A DNA stretch of 64,000 nucleotides from CAIWHR01 sp963726775. Lineage in GTDB: Bacteria > Pseudomonadota > Gammaproteobacteria > Burkholderiales > Casimicrobiaceae. The stretch is from assembly GCA_963726775.1 (NCBI GenBank), contig CAVSDL010000007.1, forward strand, positions 186,001-250,000, in the 5' to 3' direction. How positions within the stretch are numbered: the stretch's first letter is position 1; each line of letters starts with the position of its first letter. This document shows positions 39,681-50,010 of the stretch, piece by piece. A program made the position numbers and the translations under genes. The notes under the pieces are model-generated. The model ran no database searches. It had not been told where the DNA came from and was given only the letters and a program-made list of their open reading frames with translations.

Positions 39681-41483
39681 TCACGTGCGCGGCTCGAGGT
39701 CCATGTAGACAAACTCGCCGTGGAGGACGGGATGCTTCTTGTACCCCTTGACCCACGGCCGGATCAACTGATTGCGCTCGCGCGACACATGCAGGCTCCA
39801 CGCACCGTCGACCTCCATCTGCCGCGTCATTTCGAGGAAAAGGAAGTTGCGTTCCGGCGAGCTGGGAAGGCGCGTGGATTTTTCGTAGAACGCGTCGAAC
39901 GACTTCGATTCATAGCAGCCGTTGTTGCTCTGGCCCGTGTTCGGACCATAGAGCAGCTGCATGAAATTGTCGCCGTCCGGGTAGTCCGCGATCCACGCGG
40001 CGCCCCACATCATGAGCTGGCAGGCTTTGGACGCTTTGATGTGGTCGGAAAACTTGCCGACGTCGAAGACCATGCGGACCCCGATCGCGTCCATCGATTT
40101 CTTCCACAGCTCGTTGAAGTCGCGTTCGATGGCGCTGCTCCCGGTGGCCTGGCGCAGCACGAGCGGCTTGCCATCGGGCAGCGTTCGAAAGCCGTCCTTG
40201 CCCTTCCGGTACCCGAAGCGGTCGAGCAGTTTGTTCGCCAGACGCGGGTCGTAACGGTTGATGCTTCGGTATGCCGGGTCGTGGCCGACGACGCCCGCCG
40301 GGATCGGCATCTCGGCGGCCACCGCCTGGTACTTGCGGATGACGCGGATCTCGTCGTCGAGATTGTAGGCCATGATGACCGCGCGACGCAGGGCGATCTT
40401 CTCCTTGCCGAAGCCGCCGACGAGCGGATCGCGGAAGTTGAAGTACGTATAGCCGATGTCGGGGTCGATGGCCCTGTACAGCGTGACGCCCTGGTCCTTC
40501 CAGTCGGCCTTGAGCTTGTTGTCGGCGTCGAACACCTGCGGCCGGAACGTCGCCGGCAGCGCCAGGTAGTCGAGCTCCTTCTGGTTGAAGGCGAGCCAGC
40601 GCGACTGGTCCTCTTCGATGATGCTGATTTCGACGCGGCCGATCTGCGGCATCCGCTTGCCCTTCATCGCGGCGACGACGGCGTCGTCCCATGCCGGATC
40701 CACCGCCGCGAAATCCCACGTGAAGCCGCGATAATCCGGGTTCGCTTCGAGCACGATCCTGGCACCTCGCGTCCATTGCTTCAGAACGTAGGGTCCCGTG
40801 CCGACCGGATGCGCCTGCAGGTCATCGCCGTAGGCCTCGACCACTTCGCGCGCCATCGAGCCGAAGGGAACGTGCGCCGTGATGTACAGAAAATTGTAGT
40901 CGGTCTTCTTCAGCCGGAACCGCAGCGTGTGGCTGTCGAGCGCCTGCATCCCGGGCACACTGGCGTTGTAATCGAATTTCCCGGATTTTTTCGCCGCCTC
41001 GGCAAGTTCGTCCAGGCCGACGATCTTGCCCTCGATCATGAAGGCCCAGGGCGAGCGATTCTTCGGGTCGATGAATCTCTTGAACGCGTAGACGAAATCT
41101 TCGGCGACGAGCTCGCGCCGCCGGCCCTTGAACGCGGGGTCGGGCGGGTAGTAGATGCCCTTGCGGAGCTTGAAAACGTACGTTCGGCCGCTGTCCGAGA
41201 TTTCGGGCATCGCCTCGGCCACCATCGGCACGAGCTTCGCCGGACGCGCGAGATAGTCGTACGTCAGCAGCCGCTCGAAAATCGCCTCGTTGACCGTATT
41301 CGAATACAGGTCGGAGATGCGGACCGGATCGAAGCCGGTCTCGGCGGTCGGGAACGCGACGCGCAGGACCTTGCCGGGGTCCGCCGCCGCGACAGCCGGG
41401 GCGGAAAACGGGGCAAGCACCGCAGCCGCGCCGAGCGCAGCGGCGAGCCTCGCCAGCCGGGCCATGGACCTCCGCAATCGCAT
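39681..41483 (-). CDS. Peptide ABC transporter substrate-binding protein (first copy)
   Basis: A 600-residue SBP_bac_5 protein. The signal peptide has a basic start (MRLRRSMARLARL) and ends near AVAA at residue 33. It shares the same landmarks as the second copy (VLRVAFPTAETGFDPVR, KLRKGIYYPPDPAF, VGTGPYVLKQW and ADYPDGDNFMQLLYG) but differs in many places between them, so the two may have different ligands. ATG 41483 is preceded by GGAGGGGAG at normal distance; an upstream TTG is not needed. It is the first gene of the five-gene operon, so its promoter lies within the 229 bases before it. Confidence 0.93.
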   Translation of the reverse strand: MRLRRSMARLARLAAALGAAAVLAPFSAPAVAAADPGKVLRVAFPTAETGFDPVRISDLYSNTVNEAIFERLLTYDYLARPAKLVPMVAEAMPEISDSGRTYVFKLRKGIYYPPDPAFKGRRRELVAEDFVYAFKRFIDPKNRSPWAFMIEGKIVGLDELAEAAKKSGKFDYNASVPGMQALDSHTLRFRLKKTDYNFLYITAHVPFGSMAREVVEAYGDDLQAHPVGTGPYVLKQWTRGARIVLEANPDYRGFTWDFAAVDPAWDDAVVAAMKGKRMPQIGRVEISIIEEDQSRWLAFNQKELDYLALPATFRPQVFDADNKLKADWKDQGVTLYRAIDPDIGYTYFNFRDPLVGGFGKEKIALRRAVIMAYNLDDEIRVIRKYQAVAAEMPIPAGVVGHDPAYRSINRYDPRLANKLLDRFGYRKGKDGFRTLPDGKPLVLRQATGSSAIERDFNELWKKSMDAIGVRMVFDVGKFSDHIKASKACQLMMWGAAWIADYPDGDNFMQLLYGPNTGQSNNGCYESKSFDAFYEKSTRLPSSPERNFLFLEMTRQMEVDGAWSLHVSRERNQLIRPWVKGYKKHPVLHGEFVYMDLEPRT

Positions 41484-41712
41484 TCTCCCCTCCAAAAACA
41501 AAAGCCGCGTAATGTACCATTTCCCTCCTTTCCCATGCCACGTCCCTGGCTGCAGAACATGGCTCGTTGGCCGATACCCGAGGGGGGTGCGGTGCGCCAG
41601 CCTCTATCCCCGATGACCTCGCCCTTGCCGCTGGCAGCGGCATGCCGCGGGGCCGACCGCACACAGGCGCCGTCCGCGGCATCGTCATGACTCGCCCTGC
41701 GGGACGCCCGGC

Positions 41713-42357
41713 GTGAAGCCCGCCTACTGGGACGAAGCGACGCGCGCGCTCTCACGGCGCGACCGCGTTCTGGGAAAGCTGATCCGCGCCCATCCCGACA
41801 TCCACCTGAAGCGACGCAGCGACCCGTTCACCACGCTCGCGCGCGCCATCGTCGGCCAGCAGATTTCGGTCAAGGCCGCCGATACGATCTGGCGGCGGTT
41901 CGTGGCGACGGTGGCGCCGCAGCGGAGATCGCCCGCGTTTCCCAGGCTCGATCCGTGTGCCGTGGCGCATACGGATCTCCCCGCGCTGCGCACCTGCGGG
42001 TTCTCGCAGCGCAAGGCCGAGTACGTGCGCGACCTCGCCGCGCATTTCGCTTCCGGAGCCATGGATCCGAAGGGCTGGAAGAAGCTCGACGACGAGGCGC
42101 TGATCGCCGCACTCATCGGCGTCAAGGGCATCGGCCGCTGGACCGCGGAGATGTTCCTGATCTTCCACGAGCTGCGCGCCGATGTGCTGCCTGTCGACGA
42201 CATCGGGTTGCAGCGCGCGATCGGATTGCACTACAACGGCGGCGAGCGCCTGATGCCTGCCGCCATGCGCGAGCTCGCCGCGGCGTGGCAGCCCTGGCGC
42301 AGCGTCGCCACGTGGTATCTGTGGCGATCGCTCGACCCGATCCCCGTCGAGTACTGA
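41713..42357 (+). CDS. HhH-GPD-family DNA glycosylase (AlkA-like)
   Basis: A 214-residue base-excision repair glycosylase for alkylated purines. The helix-hairpin-helix motif LIGVKGIGRWTAEMFLIF lies near residues 138-155 and is followed by the catalytic aspartate in DVLPVDDIGLQRAI. Earlier, ARAIVGQQISVKAADTIW is the usual first helix of this family. There is no N-terminal AlkA domain, so it is the short form as found in many bacteria. It is the first gene of its strand after the ABC operon, and srkA follows after 22 bases. Confidence 0.92.
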   Translation: MKPAYWDEATRALSRRDRVLGKLIRAHPDIHLKRRSDPFTTLARAIVGQQISVKAADTIWRRFVATVAPQRRSPAFPRLDPCAVAHTDLPALRTCGFSQRKAEYVRDLAAHFASGAMDPKGWKKLDDEALIAALIGVKGIGRWTAEMFLIFHELRADVLPVDDIGLQRAIGLHYNGGERLMPAAMRELAAAWQPWRSVATWYLWRSLDPIPVEY

Positions 42358-42379
42358 ACGGTTCCGTACAATCGGGGCC

Positions 42380-43366
42380 ATGTCCGCCCCGGCCGCGCAT
42401 CCGTACACCAACCTCACGCCCGACGTCGTCTTCGACGCGCTCGAAAGCGCGGGTTTGCGCGCCGACGGCCGCCTGCTGGCCCTCGGCAGCTACGAAAACC
42501 GCGTCTACCAGGTCTGGACGGACGACGGGCCGCCCGTTGTCGTGAAGTTCTACCGCCCCGGTCGCTGGTCGAGCGCGGAGATCCTGGAAGAACATGCGTT
42601 CGTCGCGGAACTCGCCGAACGCGAAATTCCCGTCGTTGCGCCGGTGGCTCTGGCCGGCAGGACAATCCACGAATTTTCGGAATTTCGTTTCGCCATCTAT
42701 CCGAAATGCGGCGGGCGCGCGCCCGACCTCGACGATTCCGCGACGCTGCAATGGACGGGCCGCTTCCTGGGTCGCATCCATGCGGTCGGTGCGCTCGCGC
42801 CATTCCGGAGCCGGCCCTCAATCGACGTCGAGACCTTTGGTATCGTGCCGCGCGACTGGCTGCTCGCGCACGATTTCATCCCCGCCGCTCTGCAGGATGC
42901 CTGGCGCAGCATCGCCGCGCTCGCCCTGGACGGCGTAGGGCGCTGCTGGGAGCGCGCCGGCGACGTCAGGCTGCTGCGACTGCACGGCGACTGCCACGCC
43001 GGCAACGTGCTGTGGAACAGCGGCGGACCCCACTTCGTCGATTTCGACGACGCGCGCACGGGTCCGGCCGTGCAGGATCTCTGGATGCTGCTCTCGGGAG
43101 AACGCGCCGACATGACGCGCCAACTCGGCGACGTGCTGCACGGGTACGAGGATTTCTTCGATTTCGACGCGCGCGAGCTGCATCTGGTCGAGGCGCTGCG
43201 CACGCTGCGTCTCCTCCACTACTCGGCGTGGCTGGCGCAGCGCTGGGACGATCCGGCGTTCCCCGCCGCGTTCCCGTGGTTCAACACGCAGCGCTACTGG
43301 CAGGACCGGATACTCGAACTGCGGGAACAGGTCGCACTGATGGACGAGCCCCCGCTCGCGGCCTGA
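42380..43366 (+). CDS. srkA: Stress response kinase A (YihE/RdoA family)
   Basis: A 328-residue kinase of the aminoglycoside-phosphotransferase-like fold. Landmarks are YENRVYQVW near residue 38, VVVKFYRPGRWS with the ATP-binding lysine, the catalytic LHGDCHAGNVLW near residue 202 and the metal-binding HFVDFDDARTGPAVQDLWML near residue 218. This protein is known in E. coli as a serine/threonine kinase that protects against stress-induced death. Length is normal. ATG 42380 is standard. It follows the glycosylase gene and may be co-transcribed. Confidence 0.94.
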   Translation: MSAPAAHPYTNLTPDVVFDALESAGLRADGRLLALGSYENRVYQVWTDDGPPVVVKFYRPGRWSSAEILEEHAFVAELAEREIPVVAPVALAGRTIHEFSEFRFAIYPKCGGRAPDLDDSATLQWTGRFLGRIHAVGALAPFRSRPSIDVETFGIVPRDWLLAHDFIPAALQDAWRSIAALALDGVGRCWERAGDVRLLRLHGDCHAGNVLWNSGGPHFVDFDDARTGPAVQDLWMLLSGERADMTRQLGDVLHGYEDFFDFDARELHLVEALRTLRLLHYSAWLAQRWDDPAFPAAFPWFNTQRYWQDRILELREQVALMDEPPLAA

Positions 43367-43390
43367 CGACGCGCCGCGCGGACCGCTCCT

Positions 43391-44087
<697 letters not shown>

Positions 44088-44095
<8 letters not shown>

Positions 44096-45335
44096 ACCGC
44101 AGCGCCTCCGCGGGATTGACCTTCGCCGCGCGCCATGCAGGATAAATCGTCGCCAGCAAGGCCAGCGCCAGCGCGATCGCGGCTATGGTGACGACGTCAC
44201 CACGCTGCAGGTCGGAAGGCAGCTCGCTGATGTAGTAGACGGTCTTGTCGAGGAACTGGACGCCGATCATCCTCTCGATCGCGGGCAGGACGGTGCCCAC
44301 ATTGAGCGCGAGCAGCACACCGCCCCCGACGCCGATCAGGGTCCCGATCATTCCGATCAGCGCGCCCTGGATCATGAATATCGCCATGATCGACGATGGC
44401 GCTGCGCCCAGCGTGCGCAGTATGGCGATGTCGGCCTGCTTGTCCGTGACGGTCATCACCTGCGCCGACACGATGTTGAACGCGGCGACGGCGATGATCA
44501 GCGTCAGGATGATGAACATCACCCGTTTCTCGATCTGCACGGCGCGGAAGAAGTTCGCGTGACTCATCGTCCAGTCGCGGACCTCGGCGTCGACGTTAAG
44601 CCGGCCCGCGAGTTCGCGGGCAACCGCCGGTGCCGCGTAGAGGTCGTCGAGCTTCAGGCGGACGCCGGACACGCCGTCGAGACGGTAGAGCTTTTTCGCA
44701 TCGTCGAGATTGATCAGCGCCAATCCGCTGTCGAACTCGTACATGCCGACCTCGAACACGCCGGCAACCTTGAAGCTCTTGAGGCGCGGCAGCGTGCCGG
44801 CCGCGGTCAGCGTGCCCTGCGGAGTGATGGCAACGACCGGATCGCCGACGCGAACGCCCAAAGCGCGTGCGAGATCGGCGCCCAGAACGATTCCGAAATC
44901 ATCGGGCAGGAGCGCGGCCAGCGATCCCGCGCGCATATGCTGCCCGATGTCGGCTACACCGCCCTCCCGCGCCGGATCGATGCCGCGCAGCAGCACGCCG
45001 CGGTTCACGGCGCCGGCCGAGAGCATCGCCTGGCCCAGCACGTACGGCGCGGCCGCCTTGACGCGCGGATTCGCGAGCGCTGCTTTCGCGACTGCGGCGG
45101 CGTCGGCGAGCACCGGCATGCCGCGCACTTCGATGTGCGAGGCGACGGCCAGGATCCGGTTCCGCAGCTCTTCCTGAAACCCGTTCATCACCGACAGCAC
45201 CACAATGAGCGCGGCGACACCGAGCGCGATCCCCGCCATCGATGTGAGCGAAATGAACGAGATGAACGTGTTGCGGCCGGAGCCGCGGCGGGCGCGGGTG
45301 TAGCGCAGCCCGACAGCGAGTTCGTACGGCGACAA
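44088..45335 (-). CDS. lolC: Lipoprotein-releasing ABC transporter permease (LolC/LolE family)
   Basis: A 415-residue inner-membrane protein with one N-terminal helix (about 20-50), a large periplasmic domain, and three C-terminal helices (about 275-300, 320-350, 380-400) as in FtsX-type permeases. The N-terminus SPYELAVGLRYTRARRGSGRNTFISFISLTSMAGIALGV, shown here in part, is classic for LolC/LolE. Only one permease gene is present with lolD; bacteria with a single LolF-like permease are known, and a second copy could be elsewhere, so lolC or lolE cannot be told apart. Confidence 0.93.
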
Positions 45336-45371
45336 GGCGGAGTTCGCGAAAGCCCCGGGGCGAGGGTGTGC

Positions 45372-45665
45372 TCAGGCTTCCCAGTCGACGCAACGCCGGC
45401 CGCTGACGAGCGGACCGAGTATCGCCTTCACGTCGAGGTGCAGCGGGTGCTTCTGGTAGCGATCGAGCGCGGCACGGTCCTCGAACTCGGCGTACAGACA
45501 GAGGTCGTCCGCGCCATCGTCGACGCGGATGTCGATGCCGACTTCGATGGCGCGCAGGCCGGGAATCTGCCCGCGCAGGAGCTCCAGCGCCCGCTTGACC
45601 GCCGCGGTGTGCGCGGCGCGCTGCATCGGATCCTTGATCTTCCAGAGGACGACGTGCTTCAACAT
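45372..45665 (-). CDS. Dabb-family stress-responsive small protein
   Basis: A 97-residue protein that matches the dimeric alpha-beta barrel (Dabb) family: MLKHVVLWKIKD at the start, IPGLRAIEVGIDIR in the middle, LCLYAEFEDRAALDRYQKHPLH near residue 65 and VDWEA at the end. Members include stress-induced and polyketide-cyclising proteins, but most bacterial ones have no known function. ATG 45665 gives the usual N-terminus; the longer frame does not. A GATAAT -10-like hexamer stands about 80 bases upstream. It lies next to the lol genes on the same strand. Confidence 0.88.
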   Translation of the reverse strand: MLKHVVLWKIKDPMQRAAHTAAVKRALELLRGQIPGLRAIEVGIDIRVDDGADDLCLYAEFEDRAALDRYQKHPLHLDVKAILGPLVSGRRCVDWEA

Positions 45666-45994
45666 GGGGTTCCTCGCCAATGAGGCCGCGCCCGGTTTTC
45701 GCGCAGGCGGCCGGTCCGGAAGGAGATTGCAGCGACCAGCGCGCATTATCGCACGCACGTTCCGGCCCGGGAGGCCGATCGAAGCCGCCTGAGCGCGCTC
45801 CGCTCGCCGCGTTGCCGAAATTCGCATTGCGGCCTACGCTTGCACGTTCCAGGGAGCATCGTCTCCAACGTGGCGCCGTCCGCCTCGCGACGTCGCTGCA
45901 TTGCGGCTCGATCTCGCGTCGACCACAGCAGGCGATCCCACTTGGCATGCGGCGCGGCAGACAATGCGGCGCAGCCGTACCGGCACCCGAATCC
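45666..45994. other. 329-base divergent intergenic region
   Basis: The region lies between the Dabb gene and the PGM-like gene, which point away from each other. Open frames in it have no protein-like composition. A reverse-strand GATAAT hexamer in a TGCGATAAT context near 45747 could be the -10 element of the Dabb gene. I see no repeat and no hairpin of note. Confidence 0.4.
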
Positions 45995-46996
45995 ATGCAG
46001 CTCGTTCTCACGCTCACCGGCCTCATCGCGCTCGTCGCGACCGACGCCAAACCCGCGCCCGATCTCGCCCGTCTCGTTGCGGCGTCCAGCGCGGCACGGC
46101 ATGAACCGGACGGACTCGCCGCCGCGCTCGCCGTGCGCTACGGCATCACGCGGCAGGAAGACTGGCCGCTCGCGTCCGTGCGAGTGGCGGCGCTGGGTGT
46201 CGACCCGGGCGCCGCGTACTGGCTTGCCGCCGATCCGGTGACTTTGGTCGCGGGCCGCGACGATGTCCGGCTGACCGGCGCGGTCGGCGACCTCACCGCG
46301 GACGAAACCACGGCGCTGCTCGGCGTGCTCAACGCGCATTTCATCGGCGATGGCGTCGCTTTTGTAGCGCCACGGCCCGACGCCTGGTTTGTCCGGGCGC
46401 CGGGCCGGCCCGCGCTTGCGACACGCCCGCTGGTTGCGGTCGCCGGGCGCACGCTGCGCAATTTGCTTCCGTCCGGAGGCGATGGCGGCAAGTGGCGGCG
46501 CTGGCAGAGCGAGATCCAGATGCTCCTGCACGAACATCCGGTGAATGCGGCACGGGAACGCGCCGGACGGGCTCCCGCCAACAGCGTCTGGTTCTCCTGC
46601 GGCGGTACGCCACCGGAGCGTCACCCCGATGCCGTCGCGATCCGGACCTTTGCCAACGACGGCATCGCCGCCGCGCTGGCCGCGTATTGCGGCAACCCGG
46701 CGCACGCATTGCCGGAACGACTTGGCACAGCCGCGGCGAACGCGACGGACGCCGGCGAAATCGTCGTCGCATTCGACGCACCGCTCGATCTCGAGGACAT
46801 CGAACGCTCCTGGGCGGCGCCGGCGTGGGCGATGTTGACGCACGGCAAGCTCGATGCGGTGACACTGATCGCCGATGGCGACGGCGACGCCGTGGTCTGG
46901 ACAGCGCGCCGGCCGGGCCTGTGGCAGCGCGTCGCCGGCAGCGTCGCGCCACCCGCTCTCGCCGCGCTCGTCGCCGCGGCGCGGACCGAGCCGTGA
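45995..46996 (+). CDS. Phosphoglycerate-mutase-like protein upstream of recJ
   Basis: A 333-residue protein of the cofactor-independent phosphoglycerate mutase-related family that is regularly found directly in front of recJ in betaproteobacteria. Landmarks are the PLASVRVAALGVDPG segment, WLAADPVTLVAGRDDVRLTG near residue 80, the TADETTALLGVLNAHF helix, and NSVWFSCGGTPPE near residue 203. It has no full set of mutase metal ligands that I can see, so true mutase activity is not certain. ATG 45995 is used. Its stop overlaps the GTG start of recJ by three bases (GTGA), so the two are translated together. Confidence 0.8.
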   Translation: MQLVLTLTGLIALVATDAKPAPDLARLVAASSAARHEPDGLAAALAVRYGITRQEDWPLASVRVAALGVDPGAAYWLAADPVTLVAGRDDVRLTGAVGDLTADETTALLGVLNAHFIGDGVAFVAPRPDAWFVRAPGRPALATRPLVAVAGRTLRNLLPSGGDGGKWRRWQSEIQMLLHEHPVNAARERAGRAPANSVWFSCGGTPPERHPDAVAIRTFANDGIAAALAAYCGNPAHALPERLGTAAANATDAGEIVVAFDAPLDLEDIERSWAAPAWAMLTHGKLDAVTLIADGDGDAVVWTARRPGLWQRVAGSVAPPALAALVAAARTEP

Positions 46997-48706
46997 CCGA
47001 ATTCGTCCGCCGCGCAATACCGGTCGCGGCGGGAACGCTTGCCGCCGCCGGGATCCACCCCGTCCTCGCCCGCGTCTTCGCGGCGCGCGGCATCGCGACG
47101 CCGGACGAGCTCGATGCCGATCTCGCGCGGTTGCCTCCGTTCGCGCTGCTGAAGGGCATCGATGCCGGTGCCGCGCGGCTTGCCGATGCGATCGTCCGGC
47201 GCGAGAAGATCGTCATCGTTGCCGATTACGATGCCGACGGCGCGACAGCCTGCGCCGTGGGCGTGCGCGGCCTTGCGGCAATGGGCGCCGTCGTCGATTT
47301 TCTGGTGCCGAACCGTTTCGAGTACGGATACGGCCTGACGCCGGAGATCGTCGCGCAGGCGGCGAAGATGGCGCCGCGGCTCATCGTCACCGTGGACAAC
47401 GGCATTGCAAGTCACGACGGCGTCGCGGCGGCGGCCACGCGCCGGATCGACGTGCTGATCACCGATCACCATTTGCCGGGCCCGACGTTGCCTGCGCCCG
47501 CGCTGGTCGTCAACCCGAATCAGCCGGGCTGCCCGTTCCCCAGCAAGAATCTCGCGGGTGTCGGCGTGATGTTCTACGTGCTGCTGGCGACGCGCGCGCT
47601 GTTGCGCAGCCGCGGCATCTTCACGGGCGTACCCGAGCCGAATCTCGCGGCGCTGCTCGATCTCGTCGCGCTCGGCACCATCGCCGACGTCGTGCGCCTC
47701 GACCGCGTCAATCGGACGCTGGTCGCGCACGGGCTGGCACGCATCCGCGGCGGGCGCGCGCACCCCGGCGTGCAGGCCCTCTTCGCGGCGGCCGGGCGCG
47801 ACGTGCGGCGCGCCGGCGCCTACGATCTCGGGTTCGTCGCGGGACCGCGCCTCAACGCCGCCGGCCGGATGGCCGACATGACGGTGGGGATCCGTTGCCT
47901 GCTCGCCGCCACCACCGCCGCGGCGCTGCCGCTGGCGGCGGAACTCGACCGCTGGAATCGCGAGCGCCGCGACGTCGAGGCGACGATGCAGGAGGAAGCT
48001 CTCGCGGATCTGGATCTGGGTGCCCTCGACGGCCCAACCTTCGAGCGCTGCACGTTATGCCTGTACCGCCCCGGTTGGCACCAGGGCATCGTGGGCATCG
48101 TCGCCTCGCGCCTCAAGGACCGTTATCACCGGCCTGCCGTCGTGTTCGCGCGCGGCGCCGCCGGCGAGCTCAAGGGATCCGGGCGCTCGATCGCCGGATT
48201 CCATCTGCGCGATGCGCTGGATCTCGTTACCAAGCGCGTACCGGGTGTCATCCGGAAATTCGGCGGTCACGCCTACGCCGCCGGGCTGACGATCGCCGAG
48301 GCGGATCTGCGGCGTTTCGCCGAGGCCTTCGAGGCGGTCGCAGGCGATCAGCTGTCGGACGCGCAGCTTCACCGGACGCTCGAATCCGACGGAAGTCTCA
48401 CTCCGGACGAGCTCACGTTCGAGCTCGCCGAGGCGCTCTCGCATGAAGTCTGGGGGCAGGGCTTTCCGGCGCCGGTGTTCGACGACGTGTTCGACGTCGC
48501 GGAGCAGCGAACGGTCGGCGGGAAGCACGCGAAGGCTGGTCCTTCGGCGCATCGGCGAAGACGCCCGCGGGCCTTACGCGGCGATCCTGTTCAACCGCGT
48601 CGATACGCTGCCGGCGTCGATCCGCGCCGCGTACCGCCCCGAGGTCAACGAATGGAACGGCGCCGCATCGCTGCAGCTCGTGATCGAAGACTGGCTACCG
48701 GTATGA
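46993..48706 (+). CDS. recJ: Single-stranded-DNA exonuclease RecJ, C-terminus broken by a one-base frameshift
   Basis: A 5'-3' single-strand exonuclease for recombination and mismatch repair. The DHH motifs are clear: VADYDADGATA near residue 78, VDNGIASHDG near 135 and ITDHHLPGP near 155, then the DHHA1 domain with GWHQGIVGIVASRLKDRYHRP and the GSGRSIAGFHLRDAL loop. At about 48534 one extra G shifts the frame. Read through, the frame is VGGKHAK then LVLRRIGEDARGPYAAILF, ending ...LQLVIEDWLPV at a TGA at 48704-48706. The full product would be about 570 residues. Without the correction the protein runs on in a wrong frame to 49005. Start is GTG 46993. The change could be a real mutation or a sequencing error; the first 90 per cent of the protein is intact. 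Confidence 0.88.
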
Positions 48707-49132
48707 ACCGCGCAGCGGCACTGCCTCGCCCCGGGGAACCTGCCGGGCCCCGGGGTCCCCGAAAAATAGAGGCAAGTACTCACTTCGCACTCCGTCACGG
48801 ACCCGTTGCTGACGTCCGGTTGCGCCATCGCGCTCCCGCGCGAGCGCCCGTCGTGGATGGGCATGCCCCTCGCCTCGGCGTCCCAACGGTGCCATCAAGC
48901 GCGGCTCGCAGCCGCAACATCGATGATCGCCGGACACGTGGCTCGGGCAATGGGTTGATCGGTCATTTTCCACGATCGTTATATAACTTATTGTTTATAC
49001 ATTGATTTATATCAAACGAATCCATGTTCGATGACAGCCCGCCAGGGTTGTGCGCCGCACCATTATGACTATAATGGGTTGTTTTGGACTCGGCGTTCGC
49101 CGGGCCGGCGAAATTCCTGCGGAGGCGCCAGC
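48707..49132. other. 426-base intergenic region with AT-rich promoter island
   Basis: No gene is seen here. The first part is GC-rich and overlaps only the read-through frame of broken recJ. From about 48965 to 49080 the sequence turns AT-rich, with ATATAACTTATTGTTTATAC, then a TATAAT at 49070-49075. It is best read as the promoter region of the dehydrogenase gene at 49133. Confidence 0.6.
49048..49075 (+). promoter_or_regulatory. Sigma-70-type promoter of the FabG/PhaB-like reductase gene
   Basis: A perfect TATAAT -10 hexamer at 49070-49075 stands 16 bases after a partial -35 (TTGTGC, 49048-49053). Transcription would start near 49082, about 50 bases before the ATG at 49133. The start codon has GGAGG seven bases ahead. 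A more AT-rich stretch at 48980-49015 may hold a second promoter. Confidence 0.6.
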
Positions 49133-49873
49133 ATGCGTTTGGTGGGCAAGGTCTCGATCATCACGGGCGCCGGCTCCGGCATCGGGCATGCGACTGCCGT
49201 CAAGTTCGCCAAAGAGGGAGCGAAGGTCGCGGTCTGCGATATCGATGAAGCCAGCGCCCTGAAGGTCGCCAACGAGATCAATGCCCACGGCGGCGAGGCC
49301 GTCCACTTTCCCGTGGACGTCACCGACAAGGACAGCATCGCGCGGATGGTCGAGGGCGTGATGGCCAAGTGGGGCCGCATCGACACGCTGGTCAACAATG
49401 CCGGCATCGTCCAGGACGCGCAGCTGAAGAAGATGACCGAGGACCAGTTCGACTGCGTCATCGACGTCAACCTGAAAGGCGTCTACAACTGCACGAGGGC
49501 GGTGGTCGACATCATGCTGGACCAGCATTCGGGATGCATCCTCAACGCATCGTCGATCGTCGGCATCTATGGCAACTTCGGGCAGACCAACTACGCCGCC
49601 AGCAAGTTCGCGGTGATCGGCATGATGAAAACCTGGGCGCGCGAACTCGGCAAGAAGGGCATCCGCTCCAACGCCGTCTGCCCCGGATTCATCGAGACAC
49701 CGATACTGAAGTCGATGCCGCACAAGATCATCCAGATGATTGAAGACAAGGTCCCGATGGGTCGGCTTGGCCGTCCCGAGGAGATCGCCAATACCTATGC
49801 CTGGCTGGCGTCCGACGAGGCCTCGTACATCAACGGCGCCGTGATCGAGGTTTCGGGCGGCGTCACCCTCTGA
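49133..49873 (+). CDS. SDR-family 3-oxoacyl-(ACP/CoA) reductase, FabG/PhaB-like
   Basis: A 246-residue NAD(P)H-dependent short-chain dehydrogenase. The cofactor motif is TGAGSGIG near residue 13, with a D (AVCDIDE) after the second strand, suggesting NAD(H) preference. The NNAG motif is at about 89, the catalytic set is Ser in NASSIVG, Tyr and Lys in YAASK near residue 155, and the PG loop is VCPGFIETPI. By sequence it belongs with FabG- and PhaB-like enzymes; a class I PHA synthase lies 7 kb further on, so a role in PHA supply is possible but unproven. ATG 49133 has GGAGG at seven bases. Confidence 0.9.
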   Translation: MRLVGKVSIITGAGSGIGHATAVKFAKEGAKVAVCDIDEASALKVANEINAHGGEAVHFPVDVTDKDSIARMVEGVMAKWGRIDTLVNNAGIVQDAQLKKMTEDQFDCVIDVNLKGVYNCTRAVVDIMLDQHSGCILNASSIVGIYGNFGQTNYAASKFAVIGMMKTWARELGKKGIRSNAVCPGFIETPILKSMPHKIIQMIEDKVPMGRLGRPEEIANTYAWLASDEASYINGAVIEVSGGVTL

Positions 49874-50010
49874 CGTCGTTCCGCGGCGAGACTTGGCGCC
49901 ACGCCGGTGCGACGGGCGGCAGCGGGGTCATCGCGTCATCCATTCGACGGCTTGAGTTCGAAGCGTTCGGCGGGGTACGATGGACGCTGCCCATTTCCGC
50001 GACGCACGCA

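Noticed and set aside
48707..49005. Coding extension of recJ past 48706
   Set aside because: This is the wrong frame after the extra G; its residues are Arg/Pro/Ala-rich and the correct frame ends at 48706.
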